A DNA stretch of 64,000 bases, from NCBI GenBank assembly GCA_003586115.2, contig QVOM02000049.1, positions 20,319,881 to 20,383,880 on the forward strand, read 5' to 3'. The position numbers were made by a program, and so were the translations under genes. Source of the DNA: Salvator merianae (taxonomy: Eukaryota; Chordata; Lepidosauria; Squamata; Teiidae). This document shows positions 62,701-64,000 of the stretch, piece after piece. Position 1 is the stretch's first letter. Each line of letters begins with the position of its first letter. The notes below the pieces were generated by a model. It was not told where the DNA came from, did not search any database, and saw only the letters and a list, made by a program, of their open reading frames with translations.

Positions 62701-63267
62701 CCGACAACCTGAAACATTTTCAGTAGATTTTGCATAAGCTTAGTACAAGTGACACCTTCCTAATCACTATGAAGTCAGACATGACCTAAGATATTTCTGC
62801 TTTGCCCCGTGGCCCATCCTTAGACCTATGGGTAAAGATAATTAAATAAGGCATAGTGAACTTTACAGATGCAGGTAGTCAGTGGATGCAACCTGTGGAT
62901 TGAGATGATGGAGAGAATGTGAGGTTTTGATGAGACTTTTTACACTCATCTTACTGAACTGCACTTTAATTGAAGTGAAGGGTAAGGAGATGAAAGGGAA
63001 ACCTCCAACCGCAGTGAACCTCTGACAATCAAATTGGCAAGGACTGCAGGATATGTAAGCTGGAAATCATGCAAAACCTCTGGGCAAAATTAGTTGGTGA
63101 ACTGTGCTCCACGAAACTACATGCCTAATAAAGTTAAACAAATACAAATACAATCCAAAATGGTTTCCAAGAACACTTACATATCATTTTTCCCTATGAA
63201 GCCCATAACGAGAACGTGACTTCTTAGCATAATGGGTTCTGGACACGGAATTTGTGCCGTGTGCAAC
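53635..63267 (-). CDS. RIOK1: RIOK1, serine/threonine-protein kinase RIO1 (3' half, 9 coding exons)
   Basis: This is an atypical protein kinase/ATPase of the RIO family. In other animals RIOK1 acts in late cytoplasmic maturation of the 40S ribosomal subunit and binds PRMT5 through its N-terminus. Nine exons join in frame (63181-63267, 61859-61996, 61051-61154, 60085-60191, 58810-58875, 57778-57897, 56654-56707, 55208-55357, 53635-53745), 937 nt in all, giving 311 residues and a TGA stop. Visible landmarks are the hinge-side segment [16 protein letters not shown], the catalytic loop [12 protein letters not shown], the metal-binding loop [14 protein letters not shown], the segment [17 protein letters not shown], an acidic linker and the Lys/Arg-rich tail [15 protein letters not shown]. 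The human protein has about 568 residues, so roughly the first 255 are encoded beyond the right edge. All introns are GT-AG and exon phases agree throughout. No frameshift or premature stop was found, so the gene appears functional. Identification rests on recalled similarity to vertebrate RIOK1. Confidence 0.96.
54426..55051 (+). mobile_element. CR1-type LINE 3' end in a RIOK1 intron
   Basis: A degraded CR1 3' end. It retains a stretch resembling the end of ORF2 ([17 protein letters not shown] in one frame) and then the 3'UTR words ggatgctggactagatgg and gatccagcaggg close to the end. It is antisense to RIOK1. The same tail occurs at 57155, 63474, 50746 and 11951. Confidence 0.75.
55208..55357 (-). 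CDS. RIOK1: RIOK1 exon: acidic linker
   Basis: 150 nt, 50 codons, starting [20 protein letters not shown] and ending [10 protein letters not shown]. It is strongly acidic and serine-rich, as expected for the disordered tail. It matches human RIOK1 mainly at its two ends, so it is the fastest-evolving exon here. The donor is gttagt, a weaker form than at the other exons. Confidence 0.92.
56654..56707 (-). CDS. RIOK1: RIOK1 exon: short linker exon
   Basis: 54 nt, 18 codons: [18 protein letters not shown]. The acceptor is ttgtgcag after a long T-rich tract (15 T on the minus strand) and the donor is gtatgt. It is the smallest exon of the set and phase 0 on both sides, so skipping it would keep the frame. 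Confidence 0.94.
57155..57520 (+). mobile_element. CR1-type LINE 3' end in a RIOK1 intron
   Basis: A shorter copy of the family at 54426-55051. It shares cacccagaggg, ggccatttgcaggga and ggatgctggaccagatgg and ends near the same point. It is 5'-truncated, as usual for LINEs. Confidence 0.75.
57778..57897 (-). CDS. RIOK1: RIOK1 exon: post-kinase helical segment
   Basis: 120 nt, 40 whole codons, encoding [20 protein letters not shown] and then [20 protein letters not shown]. It is rich in charged residues and likely helical. The acceptor ends in attag and the donor is gtaagc. Confidence 0.95.
58429..58690. mobile_element. Non-autonomous hAT DNA transposon in a RIOK1 intron
   Basis: 262 bp with ends CAGTGGCGTAG and CTACGTCACTG, which are inverted repeats with one mismatch. 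It is flanked by an exact 8-bp duplication, ACCCATCC (58421-58428 and 58691-58698). Both features are hallmarks of hAT elements. The interior is GC-rich (many CGs), unlike the AT-rich intron around it, and holds no transposase frame. It must have been mobilised in trans. Confidence 0.85.
58810..58875 (-). CDS. RIOK1: RIOK1 exon: end of kinase domain
   Basis: 66 nt, 22 whole codons ([22 protein letters not shown]). Both flanking introns are phase 0. The acceptor is cctacag and the donor is gtaagg. A hAT element lies about 120 bp further along the downstream intron (58429-58690). Confidence 0.94.
60085..60191 (-). CDS. RIOK1: RIOK1 exon: C-lobe helices
   Basis: 107 nt: two bases completing an Asp codon and 35 codons, encoding [18 protein letters not shown] and then [17 protein letters not shown]. 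The seven-T run next to the acceptor fixes the frame only when two of its bases close the previous codon. The donor is gtaag. Confidence 0.95.
61051..61154 (-). CDS. RIOK1: RIOK1 exon: metal-binding loop
   Basis: 104 nt: one base completing the split leucine codon, 34 codons, and one base of the next. It encodes [19 protein letters not shown] and then [18 protein letters not shown] is the RIO-family counterpart of the DFG motif of ordinary kinases. The acceptor is ttcttcag and the donor is gtgagt. Confidence 0.96.
61859..61996 (-). CDS. RIOK1: RIOK1 exon: catalytic loop
   Basis: 138 nt encoding [18 protein letters not shown], then [11 protein letters not shown] at the end. The HAD....N pattern is the RIO-kinase catalytic loop, with the aspartate as the presumed catalytic residue and the asparagine as metal ligand. 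The donor is gtatgt after CT of a split leucine codon. Reading two codons further into the intron would break the frame with the next exon, so this donor is the one to use. The codon across the upstream junction reads Ile (AT|A), where I recall Met in human. Confidence 0.96.
62056..62500 (-). mobile_element. L2-type LINE 3' end in a RIOK1 intron
   Basis: On the minus strand one frame encodes [20 protein letters not shown] and then [10 protein letters not shown], typical of the very end of L2-like ORF2. After it comes the 3'UTR with the tatcccgc/ctcagg block and a terminal (AAATA)n tail at 62056-62075. It has the same orientation as RIOK1 and is 5'-truncated. Confidence 0.75.
63181..63267 (-). 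CDS. RIOK1: RIOK1 exon: hinge region of the kinase fold
   Basis: 87 nt: one base completing a split codon, 28 codons, and two bases of the next codon. It encodes [20 protein letters not shown] followed by MGFIGKND. The acceptor is ttcttgtag and the donor is gtaagt. This is the most 5' exon in the window. The preceding exon was not found in 63268-64000, which is intron carrying a CR1 tail and a GAA microsatellite. Confidence 0.95.
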
Positions 63268-63473
63268 CTACAAGAAAAGTTAATGCTATGAATAACGATG
63301 ATGATGACACCGAAAACAATCTGAGGACTTGCTTCAGAAAAAAAACACCCTTCCTTTTACGTTCACTGGATTTAAAAAGAAAAAAAAAACTTTTAAGATA
63401 CTATCGAAATGAAAAAAAATCCTTTCCAGCAAGGGCAGTAAAAAAATGTATACTATACAGTAGTATGAGCGAC

Positions 63474-63665
63474 ACAAGAACTTAAGAGACATTCTGCTGG
63501 ATCAGACCACAGTCCATCTAGTCCAGCAAAATGGTCCAGCAATTGCTTCTGGACATTCTCAAGCGAAAGGTCAGGGTAAAACCCTCAGCTGCTCTCAACA
63601 CTCTACAAGAGGCATCCTGCCTATCTCTCCAACTCAAGAGACAGTATTTAGCAGTGGCAGCCAGT
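63474..63665 (-). mobile_element. CR1-type LINE tail (fragment)
   Basis: Inverted copy of the tail seen at 54800-55050 (ctgctggatcagaccaca, ccatctagtccagca on the plus strand). It lies in the RIOK1 intron upstream of the 63181-63267 exon. Confidence 0.65.
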
Positions 63666-63777
63666 GGCTTACTGATCTGGATAAGCATAGACATGGGTGA
63701 ATGCTGGTTGTGAAGGCATCTGCTGATGTAAGGGACACCCGGGGGGCAGCATGCATTTTCACGGCCGGCAATCAATT

Positions 63778-63900
63778 GAAGAAGAAGAAGAAGAAGAAGA
63801 AGAAGAACTTGGTTTTTATACCCCGCTTTTCTCGGCCGAAGCTGACTCAAAACGGCTTACAAGGTTATTTTTCGCCCGAAGGCTTACATCTATCTTCCGC
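63778..63900. repeat. (GAA)n microsatellite joined to a LINE/SINE-like tail
   Basis: About ten GAA units are followed by a block reading ggtttttataccccgc and acggcttacaagg. This association recurs in squamate retroelement tails. The family was not assigned with confidence. Confidence 0.55.
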
Positions 63901-64000
63901 ATCACACAATGTGATGCTCCCTATTTATCTACTTGCAATTACTTGCTTTCGAACAGCTAGGTTGGCTGGAGCTAGAGGCCAGTAGAGGGCCCATGCCTAT

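Noticed and set aside
63701..63985. Frames with poly-Lys or poly-Glu
   Set aside because: They arise from the (GAA)n microsatellite.
1..64000. CRISPR arrays, operons, ribosome binding sites, rRNA or tRNA genes
   Set aside because: None seen. The tRNA-like sequences are parts of SINEs, and the genome is clearly that of a vertebrate.

Overview
The window is nuclear DNA from a vertebrate, most probably a squamate reptile (lizard or snake). The reasons are spliced exons with GT-AG introns, tRNA-derived SINEs of the Sauria type, CR1, L2, L1 and RTE-like LINE remains, and many short fold-back DNA transposons of the kind common in squamate genomes. The exact species cannot be read from the sequence. 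Nothing bacterial, viral or organellar was seen.

The only host protein-coding gene I can support is RIOK1 (atypical RIO-family protein kinase 1), on the minus strand at the right end. Nine consecutive coding exons (63267 down to 53635) join in frame into the C-terminal 311 residues plus the stop codon. They hold the catalytic loop (HADLSEFN), the metal-binding loop ([12 protein letters not shown]) and the basic C-terminal tail. The 5' half of the gene lies beyond 64000. A first AATAAA lies about 220 nt after the stop codon. The RIOK1 introns carry CR1, L2 and hAT insertions without damage to the exons.

Positions 1-53400 lie downstream of RIOK1 and hold no gene I can recognise. In human and other amniotes RIOK1 is followed by a long intergenic interval and then by DSP (desmoplakin) on the same strand, so this half of the window is probably part of the RIOK1-DSP intergenic interval, where regulatory DNA of DSP could sit. 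Several stretches look like single-copy, motif-rich sequence and are offered as candidate conserved non-coding elements: 4040-4230, 6330-6530, 19400-20030, 27440-27715, 29460-29890 and 30360-30640. The rest is an accumulation of retroelements and non-autonomous DNA elements.

Mobile DNA by class: a 5'-truncated L1 (46123-47459) with target-site duplication, poly(A) tail and an almost open ORF2 end; an old L2-like LINE (about 790-2660) split by a nested fold-back element; a degraded reverse transcriptase with a mutated active site (35990-36790, minus); several CR1 and L2 3' ends; and three SINEs. There are at least eight families of fold-back or inverted-repeat elements. The clearest are a 180-bp family (38089-38268, 40315-40494, short version 15426-15548), a roughly 185-bp family (20187-20373, 23440-23620, 28203-28382), a 1244-bp element (32453-33696), a 716-bp element (42441-43156) and a hAT element with an exact 8-bp duplication (58429-58690).
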